The position numbers and the translations under genes were made by a program. From positions 1 through 40,088 of the forward strand of contig SYGP01000008.1 of NCBI GenBank assembly GCA_005799495.1: a stretch of DNA of 40,088 bases, written 5' to 3'. Under the pieces are notes generated by a model that was given only the letters and a program-made list of their open reading frames with translations, was not told where the DNA came from and did not search any database. Source of the DNA: Planctomycetia bacterium (lineage in GTDB: Bacteria > Planctomycetota > Phycisphaerae > Phycisphaerales > SM1A02). Shown here in pieces: positions 10,702 through 19,000 of the stretch (positions within the stretch are counted from its first letter, which is position 1; the number at the start of each line of letters is the position of its first letter).

Positions 10702-11964
10702 CTACGGCGAAGCCATGCGTGCCGCCGTGGTCTGCGAGGCGCGCGCGGCGGGAACCACCGAGTCGAGTGCTCCTACCTCGGTTCCGCCGCCTCGCCGCAC
10801 ATGGTCGATGAACGCCGCCGCCTCGAACCCTGAGTCATGACCAGCGAAACGCTGCACGACTGCGCGGAGTGCCGAACGCGCCTCGGCCGCGGCGACCGAA
10901 TCGCGAATCAGCGCGTCTGCGGCCCCTGCGAATGCTTCCGATCCGGCCGCCGTGGGAACGAACTCCGGCACCACCCGGCGCCCAGCGATGATGTTCGGCA
11001 GCAATCGAACGGGAGACCGCAGCAGCAGGCGAGAGGCAACGAGCGACGGCGCAGAGACTCGGTAGACGCCGACCATCGGCTTGGCGTGAAGCGCGACATC
11101 GAGCGACACCGTCCCAGACACATTGAGCGCCACATCGCACCAGTGGAGGACTGCATCGAGTCCACCGACCTGCGTGTGCAGTCCGCTCGGCATCGAAGGC
11201 ATGAGCTGGTGTGCGAGTTGCTGGAGGTTGGCATTCGCCGCCACGAGCACGCACTCCGCCTGCGGATGCGCTTGGCGCAGCAGCGTGAACGTCCCAACGA
11301 GCGAACGGAGATTCGCATGCAACTCCTGACTGCGGCTGCCGGGCAACATCGCGATCCGCGGCGAACCACTCGGCAGGCGCACCGCCTCCGCGTTGAGCCC
11401 TGCCACATCGAGCCGCCGCTCCATCACGGGATGCCCGATGAAGACCGCAGGCACGCCGCGCGAGCGGAACCATTCCTGCTCAAACGGAAGCAAGCACAGC
11501 ACGAGATCCGTGCGCCGCCGCAGCTTTCGGATGCGCCACCCACCCCACGCCCACAGCTGCGGCGCAACAAGGTGGACGGTCTTCACCCCAAGCGGTCGAA
11601 GCGCGCGCACGACGGGAAAGTTCGCGGCCGGGCTGTCCACGGGCACATGCACGGCAACGCTGTGCTCGCGCGCCCAGGCCACCGCCGCGGCACGCACTCG
11701 GCGCACGAGTCCGATCTTGGCCAGACCCGCAAGCCCCATCGCGCCATCCTCCGCAGTGATGCCGAGCATCTCCGCGCCCGCCGCACGCATGCGAGGACCT
11801 CCCCACGCGGCAATGCGGATCGTTGGATCGCGCTGCAAGAGCGCTGCAATCACGGGTGCGGCGTGTGCATCACCAGACGGCTCGAACGCCGTGAACAGCA
11901 CGGTGGTTCGCCTGTCGGACGCCGTCTGCGCCATCGTGGGCGAAGGGTAGCTCTTGGTCGCCAT
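10702..11964 (-). CDS. lpxB: Lipid-A-disaccharide synthase LpxB
   Basis: A GT19 glycosyltransferase that joins UDP-2,3-diacylglucosamine and lipid X to make the lipid A disaccharide at the inner membrane. The 420-residue product has the family landmarks: FEPSGDAHAA (variant of ASGDxxGA), a conserved Asp in VPVDSPAANFP, VAPQLWAWGGWRIRKL, FIGHPVMERR, IAMLPGSRSQEL, VSGTVSLDVALHAKPMVGVYR and LLPNIIAGRRVVPEF. The start is uncertain: ATG 11964 or ATG 11934, neither with a clear ribosome site. The longer open frame upstream overlaps divergent aspS and is rejected. The other lpx genes are not in the window. Its presence supports a lipid A-containing outer membrane in this organism. Confidence 0.9.
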   Translation of the reverse strand: MATKSYPSPTMAQTASDRRTTVLFTAFEPSGDAHAAPVIAALLQRDPTIRIAAWGGPRMRAAGAEMLGITAEDGAMGLAGLAKIGLVRRVRAAAVAWAREHSVAVHVPVDSPAANFPVVRALRPLGVKTVHLVAPQLWAWGGWRIRKLRRRTDLVLCLLPFEQEWFRSRGVPAVFIGHPVMERRLDVAGLNAEAVRLPSGSPRIAMLPGSRSQELHANLRSLVGTFTLLRQAHPQAECVLVAANANLQQLAHQLMPSMPSGLHTQVGGLDAVLHWCDVALNVSGTVSLDVALHAKPMVGVYRVSAPSLVASRLLLRSPVRLLPNIIAGRRVVPEFVPTAAGSEAFAGAADALIRDSVAAAEARSALRAVVQRFAGHDSGFEAAAFIDHVRRGGGTEVGALDSVVPAARASQTTAARMASP

Positions 11965-12019
11965 GCCGTGTCGGTAGCATTCCGCACCTTCCGATGTGCA
12001 CGGACAGGACGAAACACCC

Positions 12020-13816
12020 ATGATCAAGCGAACCCACTTCTGCGGACAACTGCGAGCCTCGGATGCCGGCAAGCCTGCCGCGCTCTGCGGGTGGGTCAAC
12101 ACATACCGTGAGCAGGGCAAGGGACTGTTCTTCGTCGACTTGCGGGACAAGGAAGGGCTGGCGCAGGTGGTCTTCGAGGGCGCGCCCGAAGAGTTGATGG
12201 AGCGCGCACGCGCCGTGCGCCGCGAAGACGTGATCGGTGTGCGCGGTCGGATCCGCATCCGCACCGGTGGCGCGAATCCCAAGCTCGCGAGCGGCGAGGT
12301 GGAGCTCGTCGCCGAGGAACTCGAGGTGTTCAACAAGGCCGAAACCCCGCCGATCCTGCCGGACGAACATGATGCGGACCGCATCAACGAGGAGACTCGA
12401 CTGCAGTACCGTTACATCGACCTGCGCCGCCCACGCATGCAATCGATCCTGCGGACGCGTTCACGAATCACGAAGTTCACGCGCGACTACTTCACGTCGC
12501 AGGGATTCCTCGAGATCGAAACGCCGCTGCTGATCAAGTCGACGCCGGAGGGCGCACGCGACTTCGTGGTGCCAAGCCGCCTGCATCCAGGCAGTTGGTA
12601 CGCGCTGCCACAGAGCCCGCAGTTGTTCAAGCAGATCCTGATGGTCGCGGGGTGTGATCGCTACCTGCAGATTTGCCGCTGCCTGCGCGATGAGGATCCG
12701 CGCGCGGATCGGCAGGCGGAGTTCAGTCAGATTGACCTTGAAATGTCCTTCGTGGACCGCGACGATGTGATCCACATGATGAGCGGCTTCACGCGCGGCT
12801 TGTGGCTGGAACTCTTCCAGCACGACATCGGGGAGATTCCCCGCATGACATGGACCGAGGCGATGGAGCGATATGGCATCGATCGACCGGACACGCGCTT
12901 CGGACTGCCGATCGAGGACATCAGCGATCTCGCTGCACACTGCGACTTCAAGGTCTTCCAAGAAGCGCTCGCGAAGAAGAGTCCCGCAGGGCGCAGCGGC
13001 GTGGTCAAGTGCATTCGCGTCCCGGGCGGCGCGGAGAAGCTGACGCGCAAGCTCACCGATGGCTACTCCGAGTGGGTTCGCACATTCCGTGCGGGAGGCG
13101 TGCCGGTGGTCAAGCGCACCGCCGCAGGACTGGAAACAGGCATCGCGAAGTTCCTCGAACCGATCCGGGATGCGCTCATCGCACGCGTCGGGCTTGAAGT
13201 TGGTGATGCGCTGCTGTTCGCATGCGATACCTGGGAAATCGCCACCAAGACGATGGGCGAAGTGCGACTGCGCGTCGCAGCGGACCTCGGCCTGATCCCG
13301 AAGGATGGCTGGAACTTCCTCTGGGTGGTTGACTTCCCGATGTTCGACTGGGACCACGAGAACCGCCGCTGGGTCGCGCTGCATCATCCCTTCACGAGCC
13401 CGAACCCAGATCAGTTCCCGATCCTCGAGAGCGATCCGGGTGCCTGTCTCAGCGCTGGGTACGACCTCGTCCTCAATGGCAGCGAGATTGCAGGCGGCTC
13501 GATCCGCATTCACCGCATGGATGTGCAGCAGCGCGTCTTCAACCTCATTGGCCTCAGCAACGAGGAGGCGCAGGCGAAGTTCGGATTCCTGCTGTCCGCA
13601 CTGCGGCATGGCGCGCCGCCGCATGGCGGCATGGCGTTCGGACTCGACCGCCTCGTGATGCATGTCGTCGGCACGGACAACATCCGCGATGTGATTGCAT
13701 TCCCCAAGACGCAGTCCGGCGCGGACCTGATGATCGAGGCGCCGAGCCCGATCAGCGACGAGCAACTGCGCGAACTCAGCGTGCGGAGTGCGCTGCCCGC
13801 TCCAGCTGCGCACTAG
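12020..13816 (+). CDS. aspS: Aspartate--tRNA ligase
   Basis: A 598-residue class II aminoacyl-tRNA synthetase charging tRNA-Asp, or tRNA-Asp and tRNA-Asn if non-discriminating. The N-terminal OB-fold anticodon-binding domain (CGWVNTYREQGKGLFFVDLR) is followed by motif 1 (YFTSQGFLEIETPLL), motif 2 (CLRDEDPRADRQAEFSQID), the bacterial GAD insertion at roughly 285-420, and motif 3 (GGMAFGLDRLVM). Length and order are those of bacterial AspRS. ATG 12020 is chosen because the family starts MIKRTHFCGQL; an in-frame start 24 bases upstream gives a poor N-terminus. It is divergent from lpxB across about 55 bp and convergent with trxB, with 36 bp between the stops. Confidence 0.97.
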   Translation: MIKRTHFCGQLRASDAGKPAALCGWVNTYREQGKGLFFVDLRDKEGLAQVVFEGAPEELMERARAVRREDVIGVRGRIRIRTGGANPKLASGEVELVAEELEVFNKAETPPILPDEHDADRINEETRLQYRYIDLRRPRMQSILRTRSRITKFTRDYFTSQGFLEIETPLLIKSTPEGARDFVVPSRLHPGSWYALPQSPQLFKQILMVAGCDRYLQICRCLRDEDPRADRQAEFSQIDLEMSFVDRDDVIHMMSGFTRGLWLELFQHDIGEIPRMTWTEAMERYGIDRPDTRFGLPIEDISDLAAHCDFKVFQEALAKKSPAGRSGVVKCIRVPGGAEKLTRKLTDGYSEWVRTFRAGGVPVVKRTAAGLETGIAKFLEPIRDALIARVGLEVGDALLFACDTWEIATKTMGEVRLRVAADLGLIPKDGWNFLWVVDFPMFDWDHENRRWVALHHPFTSPNPDQFPILESDPGACLSAGYDLVLNGSEIAGGSIRIHRMDVQQRVFNLIGLSNEEAQAKFGFLLSALRHGAPPHGGMAFGLDRLVMHVVGTDNIRDVIAFPKTQSGADLMIEAPSPISDEQLRELSVRSALPAPAAH

Positions 13817-13852
13817 CGGCGCTCGGCGAATCGCCCTCCGGCGAACCGCGTT

Positions 13853-14833
13853 TCAGTGCACGCCCGATGCAGCGAGCCAACGCTCGCACTCGAGCGCAGC
13901 TTGGCATCCCATGCCCGCGGCGGTGATCGCCTGCCGATAGTGCGGATCCGCGACATCGCCGGCGGCAAAAACCCCCTCGATGTTCGTCGCGCTCGACCGA
14001 GTCCGCAGCGCGACGTATCCCTTGTCATCGAGTTCCACGCCGCTCGACTTCAGGAAGGTGGTGGCCGGCGAGTGACCGATGGCGATGAAAAGGCCACCGA
14101 GCGGAAGGGTTCGCCGCGCGCCCGTCACCGTGTCCTCGAGCACGACGCCCTCGATGCGATCACCGCCGAGGACTTCCACTACGCGACTGTTCCAGACCGC
14201 GACGGCATTCGGCATCGACAGCAGCCGATCCTGCATCGCCTTCGATGCGCGGAAGGAGTCCCGCCGATGGATGATGTGGACCTTCGACGCGAACTTGGTG
14301 AGATAGATCGCTTCCTCCATCGCGGTGTCCCCGCCACCCACGACGCCAAGTTCCTTCCCTCGGTACACGGGGAGGGCGCCATCGCACACGGCGCATGCGC
14401 TGACTCCACCTCCGCTTTGCGCAAGACGCAGTTCATTGGGCACACCGAGCCAGTTGGCGACCGCGCCCGTTGCGATGATGACGCCGAGCGCCTCCACCTG
14501 CTGACCACCCGCGAGGGTCAGGCGGAACGGCCGTTTCGAGAAGTCGCACGATGCCACATCCTCGTCGAGCACCCGCGCGCCAAAGCGAACCGCCTGCGCC
14601 CGGAAATGCTCCATCAGTTCTGGCCCCGTGATGCCGCTCGGGAAGCCGGGGTAGTTCTCCACTTCCGTCGTCAGCATGAGTTGACCGCCCGGCAGCACGG
14701 GAGCGGGATCCGTGCGAGGCACGCCAACGATGCACAGCGGATTCAGGTTCGCACGCGCCGCGTAGATGGCGGCGGTCCAGCCAGCTGGCCCGGACCCGAT
14801 GATCAGGATGCGTTCAGCCGACGGTGCGCTCAC
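13853..14833 (-). CDS. trxB: Thioredoxin-disulfide reductase
   Basis: A 326-residue FAD/NADPH flavoenzyme that reduces thioredoxin. FAD-binding GSGPAG is at residues 13-18, the redox pair C147-A-V-C150 sits in ACAVCDG, the NADPH site GVVGGGDTAMEEA follows with HRRDSFRASKAM after it, and the C-terminal FAD motif is GVFAAGDVAD. All catalytic parts are intact. The start is GTG 14833, which overlaps the stop of the upstream gene as GTGA; the frame extends upstream, but those residues are not family-like. Translation is therefore probably coupled to the exported protein gene at 14830-16320. That neighbour is unusual for trxB. Confidence 0.96.
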   Translation of the reverse strand: MSAPSAERILIIGSGPAGWTAAIYAARANLNPLCIVGVPRTDPAPVLPGGQLMLTTEVENYPGFPSGITGPELMEHFRAQAVRFGARVLDEDVASCDFSKRPFRLTLAGGQQVEALGVIIATGAVANWLGVPNELRLAQSGGGVSACAVCDGALPVYRGKELGVVGGGDTAMEEAIYLTKFASKVHIIHRRDSFRASKAMQDRLLSMPNAVAVWNSRVVEVLGGDRIEGVVLEDTVTGARRTLPLGGLFIAIGHSPATTFLKSSGVELDDKGYVALRTRSSATNIEGVFAAGDVADPHYRQAITAAGMGCQAALECERWLAASGVH

Positions 14834-16320
14834 TTCAGCAGCCCCTCTTTCCGCGCCAGTGCGCGCACGGGCGGCCACAGGACGATATCCCCCACGCTGC
14901 CATCGGTGGAGTGCGTCGAACCGCCGTCATCCTCCGCGTTCTTCCCGACCGAGAGCAGGAGGCAGCCCGTTGCCCAGACGCGCCCGTACGGCGAGTCGAT
15001 CGCCATCCGCTGCGCCAGCGTGCGGTACTCAAGCGGATAGGACCGCTTCACGCCCTCGATGATCTTCGCGAAGGGATCGAAGTTCGATCGCTTGGGCATG
15101 GAGGTCGCGTAGGCGCGCTGCACATCCTTGGGCCATGTGTTCTTCGAGTCTCGATAGGACGCGCAGATGCCAGCGGACACGACAGTGCCGTTGATCTCCG
15201 CGATCGTCACATTCCGCCAGGTGAACGCCACCGTGACGTCGCCGACGAGATCCACGACCACGCGGTATTTCAGCGGATTGGTTGCGGACAACTGCGTCTT
15301 GACCTTCTGCATCGGCGAATTGGCGCGCAACTTCCAGCGGCGCCACCAGTCGTCATAGATGTCCGCGAGGCGGTCCTTGCTCGCGTCAAAGGAACCGTGG
15401 ACTTCGCCCACGCGCCGCCACAACTCGCGGCTCCCGAAGGAGCTCAAGTCGTCGCCGCCGGCATCCTGCGACGCCATGAGATCCGCGAAGCGCTCACTAT
15501 CGATCGCCCCGCTTCCCAGGACCTTTTCGAGCACTCGCGCCACCACGATGCGGTCACCCTCGGGCAGCTGCAATCGCCGCATGCGCTCATTGTCCGATGG
15601 CTTGAGGAACACATATTCCTTCATCGCCACGCGCTGCAGGACCGCCGCCGGAATTTGGTCGAGGAATGTCCACATGAAGTCTCGGTGCACCGTCATGCAC
15701 TCGGACAGATACTGCAGACCAAAGACCTTCTCCTGCAACATCGACTGCTCGCAGACTTGCCGAAGGAAGCGCGCGTAGGCGATGCCAATGTTGAACGCAC
15801 CATCGAAGTCCTTCTCTTCGCCGAGTCGGTACATCTCCGCCGTGGCGTACGCACCGATGGTGCGCACGACTCGGAAGTAACTGAACTGCACGGGAGGTCC
15901 GCCCTCGAGATCGCTGACCTCGATGACCGCGCCCGACTGCACCCACTTGGGATCGGACTTCTTGGTGCCATACGGCAGTCCGAGCAGACCCGCCGACTGC
16001 GCCTTCATGAGTGCCTCGCCGAGCGGCGCATTGGCCTTTGCCCACGCGGAGACCTCCTTCCACCCATCCATGGATGGCCACACCGTGGCCTGCGAAAGCT
16101 CCTCGCCCGCGATCGGCGGCGGTGTCGTCATGCGCGTGAACGCGGCAAACACCACGGGCGCACTGCGGTCCTTCTCCGCAGTGTCCGCGAGCGGCTTGTT
16201 GAGTTGGTCCACCAGCGCGGCGTCCTCCGCGGCGGCCGTTGCCGACGCACACACGCAGACCAACACGGCACCTGCGCGCAGCGTCCAACGGGAGACTGCG
16301 CAAGTCAGAAACGGCATCAT
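14830..16320 (-). CDS. Exported protein of unknown function, coupled to trxB
   Basis: About 496 residues with a Sec signal peptide (MMPFLTCAVSRWTLR, then a hydrophobic stretch AGAVLVCVCASA, cleavage around ATAAA-ED). No lipobox and no further membrane segments are evident, so it is probably periplasmic. I recognise no domain. The middle contains a Tyr/Trp-rich stretch (IYDDWWRRWKLRANSPMQKV) and the C-terminal third a predicted beta-rich part (KYRVVVDLVGDVTVAFTWRN). The start could also be ATG 16344; neither has a clear ribosome site. It is divergent from ald (96 bp between starts) and overlaps trxB by 4 bp. A redox link is suggested only by that overlap. Confidence 0.75.
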   Translation of the reverse strand: MMPFLTCAVSRWTLRAGAVLVCVCASATAAAEDAALVDQLNKPLADTAEKDRSAPVVFAAFTRMTTPPPIAGEELSQATVWPSMDGWKEVSAWAKANAPLGEALMKAQSAGLLGLPYGTKKSDPKWVQSGAVIEVSDLEGGPPVQFSYFRVVRTIGAYATAEMYRLGEEKDFDGAFNIGIAYARFLRQVCEQSMLQEKVFGLQYLSECMTVHRDFMWTFLDQIPAAVLQRVAMKEYVFLKPSDNERMRRLQLPEGDRIVVARVLEKVLGSGAIDSERFADLMASQDAGGDDLSSFGSRELWRRVGEVHGSFDASKDRLADIYDDWWRRWKLRANSPMQKVKTQLSATNPLKYRVVVDLVGDVTVAFTWRNVTIAEINGTVVSAGICASYRDSKNTWPKDVQRAYATSMPKRSNFDPFAKIIEGVKRSYPLEYRTLAQRMAIDSPYGRVWATGCLLLSVGKNAEDDGGSTHSTDGSVGDIVLWPPVRALARKEGLLK

Positions 16321-16403
16321 GGGAAGGAAAGGGTAGCAAGTCATCTGCCGAGCGATCGCTACACTCGCACCTTCCCTGCGCACGCAGAACTCGCACTCGA
16401 ATC

Positions 16404-16408
16404 AGGAG
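16404..16408 (+). promoter_or_regulatory. Ribosome binding site of ald
   Basis: AGGAG eight bases before ATG 16417. It fixes the ald start against the long open frame that runs in from upstream across trxB and the exported protein gene. Confidence 0.7.
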
Positions 16409-16416
16409 TCTCGAAC

Positions 16417-17523
16417 ATGATTGTCGGCGTTCCAACGGAAGTCAAGACGGATGAGTTTCGTGTCGGCATGCGCCCTGTTGGCGTCGAGCTGCTGGTCCGC
16501 GATGGACACTCGGTGTTCGTGCAGTCGGGCGCCGGCCTCGGCAGCGGATTCACGGACGAGCAGTACAGCGCCGCGGGTGCCACATTGCTCCCGAAGGCTG
16601 CGGAGGTCTGGGAACGATCTCAGATGATCGTGAAGGTCAAGGAGCCGCAGCCCGCCGAGATCCCGATGATCAAGGCGGATCAGATTGTGTTCACCTACTT
16701 CCACTTCGCGGCAGACCGCGAGCTCACGATCGGATGCCTTGAGTCCAAGTGCATCGCATGCGCCTATGAAACGCTCACCGATGACGAGGGCCGCCTGCCG
16801 CTGCTGACGCCGATGAGCGAGGTCGCCGGCAAGCTCTCGATCCAGGAGGGAGCGAAGTACCTCGAACGCCCGTGGGGTGGTTCGGGCGTCCTGCTCGGTG
16901 GCGTTCCAGGCGTCGCGCCTGGCAATGTGCTGGTGATCGGCGGCGGTGTCGTGGGCACATGCGCCGCTCGCATGGCGGCTGGTCTTGGCGCGGATGTCGT
17001 GATCGCCGACATCAACCTCGATCGCCTGCGCGCGCTCGATGAGTTCATGCCGGAGAATGTCCACACGATCTATTCCGATCCGCAGGCGATCCGCGAGCGA
17101 CTTGCCTGGGCCGACCTGATCGTCGGCGCCGTACTGCTGCCGGGTGCCCGCGCACCGAAGCTGATCCGCCGCGACGATCTCCGGCACATTCGCCCGGGCT
17201 CCGTGATCGTCGATGTGGCAATCGATCAGGGTGGCTGCGTGGAGACGGCGAAAGTCACCACGCATCGGAACCCCGTGTACACGGTCGATGGCGTCGTGCA
17301 CTACTGCGTCGGCAACATGCCGGGCGCGGTGGCTCGAACTTCGACGCAGGCGCTCACGAACGCGACGCTGCCGTGGGCGCTGAAGCTTGCGAAGTTCGGC
17401 GCGGATCAACTCGCGCGCATGGATCACCACTTCGCCAACTGCATCAACACCACGCGGGGCACGCTCGTGAACAAGCCCGTTGCCGAGGCGCACGATCTCG
17501 AATTCGCTGCACTCAGCACATGA
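16417..17523 (+). CDS. ald: Alanine dehydrogenase
   Basis: A 368-residue NAD-dependent enzyme interconverting L-alanine with pyruvate and ammonia. The N-terminus IVGVPTEVKTDEFRVGMRPV matches the family (Arg15 region). The catalytic Lys is in MIVKVKEPQ and the His in TYFHFAAD. The Rossmann motif is VIGGGVVGTCAARMAAGLGADV, followed by acidic VIADIN for NAD ribose binding. The C-terminal YCVGNMPGAVARTSTQALTNA is characteristic of Ald rather than NNT alpha. Length is standard. A clear AGGAG fixes the ATG. The stop overlaps the purD start (ATGA), so the two are co-translated; there is no obvious metabolic reason for the pairing. Confidence 0.96.
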   Translation: MIVGVPTEVKTDEFRVGMRPVGVELLVRDGHSVFVQSGAGLGSGFTDEQYSAAGATLLPKAAEVWERSQMIVKVKEPQPAEIPMIKADQIVFTYFHFAADRELTIGCLESKCIACAYETLTDDEGRLPLLTPMSEVAGKLSIQEGAKYLERPWGGSGVLLGGVPGVAPGNVLVIGGGVVGTCAARMAAGLGADVVIADINLDRLRALDEFMPENVHTIYSDPQAIRERLAWADLIVGAVLLPGARAPKLIRRDDLRHIRPGSVIVDVAIDQGGCVETAKVTTHRNPVYTVDGVVHYCVGNMPGAVARTSTQALTNATLPWALKLAKFGADQLARMDHHFANCINTTRGTLVNKPVAEAHDLEFAALST

Positions 17524-18860
17524 CGGACACGCCTTCGCAACCCATCCCGCCTCGCCTGAACGTCCTCCTGATCGGCTCAGGCGGACGCGAACATGCGCTC
17601 GCGTGGCGCCTGTCGCAGTCGCCGCGGCTGGGCAAGCTCTTCGTCGAACCGAGCGCGCATCCAGGCTTGCTTGCCCTCGGGACGCCCTGCCCCGAAGACC
17701 TCGGTCCTCGCAAGATGTTCCAACTCGAGCGCTGGTTCGAGCGGGAGGAGATCGGCTTCGTGATTGTCGGACCTGAGGTGCCCCTTGCCGAGGGAATCGC
17801 GGATCGACTCGCCGCGCCGAACCGACCTGTCTTCGGTCCCGTCCAGGCTGCGGCGCGAATCGAGTCGGACAAGGCGTTCGCCAAGACGCTGATGCGCCAG
17901 ACATCGATCCCTACCGCGGAGGGACGCACCTTCACATCGCTCGACGCGGCACTCGCCTATGTGACCGAGCGCGATGAGCCATGCGTGGTGAAGGCAGCCG
18001 GACTCTGTGCGGGCAAAGGGGTCAGCGTGTGCGAGACGCGCGCACAAGCGATCGCCGCGGTTCGCGCCTGCATGGATGCGAGGCAGTTCGGCGAGGCGGG
18101 GCAAACGGTGGTCATCGAGGAGCGACTGGAGGGGCAGGAAATCTCCGTGCTTGCGCTCGTCGACGGTCGCACCATCACAGTGCTCGACACGGTGCAGGAT
18201 CACAAGCAAGTCGGCGAAGGGGACAAGGGGCCCAACACGGGCGGCATGGGGACGATTTGCCCGACACCTCTGCTGAGCGATGAGGAACTGAAGGCTGTTG
18301 CACGCGATGTGTTCGTTCCAGCCGTCGACGGGCTTCGCCGACAGGGGATTGAATACCGTGGCGTGTTGTTCGCGGGATTGATGCTGACCCCCGCCGGTCC
18401 GAAGGTTCTCGAATTCAACTGCAGGTTCGGCGATCCAGAGACGCAAGTCTTGATGGCGCGGTTCGAAGGCGATCTTCTCGAAACTCTTTGGCTGACTGCG
18501 CAAGGTCGACTCGCGGAGGCTCGGTTCTCCTTCGATCCCCGCCCCGCCTGCTGTGTGGTGGTGTGCAGTCGTGGGTACCCCTCGGCATCGAGCAAGGGAG
18601 ACCCCATCGAGGGGCTGTCCAATGCCCTCCCCCAAGTGGCCGATCACGGCATCGTGTTTCAGGCTGGCACGCAGGCAAACAAGTCGGGGCAAATCATCAC
18701 CGCCGGGGGGCGCGTGGCTGGCGCGACATGCCTTGGGGACGACTTGGCAGATGCCTGCACTCGAGCGACCGCGCTTGCAGAATCCGTCCGTTTTCACGGC
18801 GCGTTCTTCCGCCGCGACATCGGATCTCGGCTGCTTCGGAACGCGAAATCTGGTGGATAA
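17520..18860 (+). CDS. purD: Phosphoribosylamine--glycine ligase
   Basis: A 446-residue GAR synthetase, second step of de novo purine synthesis (ATP-grasp). The N-terminal motif NVLLIGSGGREHALAWRL is diagnostic. FVIVGPEVPLAEGIADRL, the ATP-grasp lysine in VVKAAGLCAGKGV, GPNTGGMGTICPTPLL and LEFNCRFGDPETQ are all present. ATG 17520 overlaps the ald stop and gives an N-terminus about ten residues longer than usual (MTDTPSQPIPPRLN). The C-terminal domain is complete, so the enzyme should be functional. No other pur genes are in the window. About 140 bp without a gene follow, with no convincing terminator or promoter. Confidence 0.96.
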   Translation: MTDTPSQPIPPRLNVLLIGSGGREHALAWRLSQSPRLGKLFVEPSAHPGLLALGTPCPEDLGPRKMFQLERWFEREEIGFVIVGPEVPLAEGIADRLAAPNRPVFGPVQAAARIESDKAFAKTLMRQTSIPTAEGRTFTSLDAALAYVTERDEPCVVKAAGLCAGKGVSVCETRAQAIAAVRACMDARQFGEAGQTVVIEERLEGQEISVLALVDGRTITVLDTVQDHKQVGEGDKGPNTGGMGTICPTPLLSDEELKAVARDVFVPAVDGLRRQGIEYRGVLFAGLMLTPAGPKVLEFNCRFGDPETQVLMARFEGDLLETLWLTAQGRLAEARFSFDPRPACCVVVCSRGYPSASSKGDPIEGLSNALPQVADHGIVFQAGTQANKSGQIITAGGRVAGATCLGDDLADACTRATALAESVRFHGAFFRRDIGSRLLRNAKSGG

Positions 18861-19000
18861 TTGTGGCGGTTGCGGGGCGCGTTCCGAGTGCAACTCGTAT
18901 GTGGATTGGTATGCTTTTCGCCTGATCGAATTTCTCTGGCAGCGGTTGCGGAGACCGTGGCAACGCCAGTGTCGTTTGAGATTGGGTCTTGAGATCATCC

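Noticed and set aside
12461-13813. 450-codon open frame opposite aspS
   Set aside because: Shadow of a strongly conserved gene; no motif or start context.
14824-16416. Long 5' extension of the ald frame across trxB and the exported protein gene
   Set aside because: Antisense to two supported genes. Alanine dehydrogenase begins at ATG 16417 with a good AGGAG ahead.
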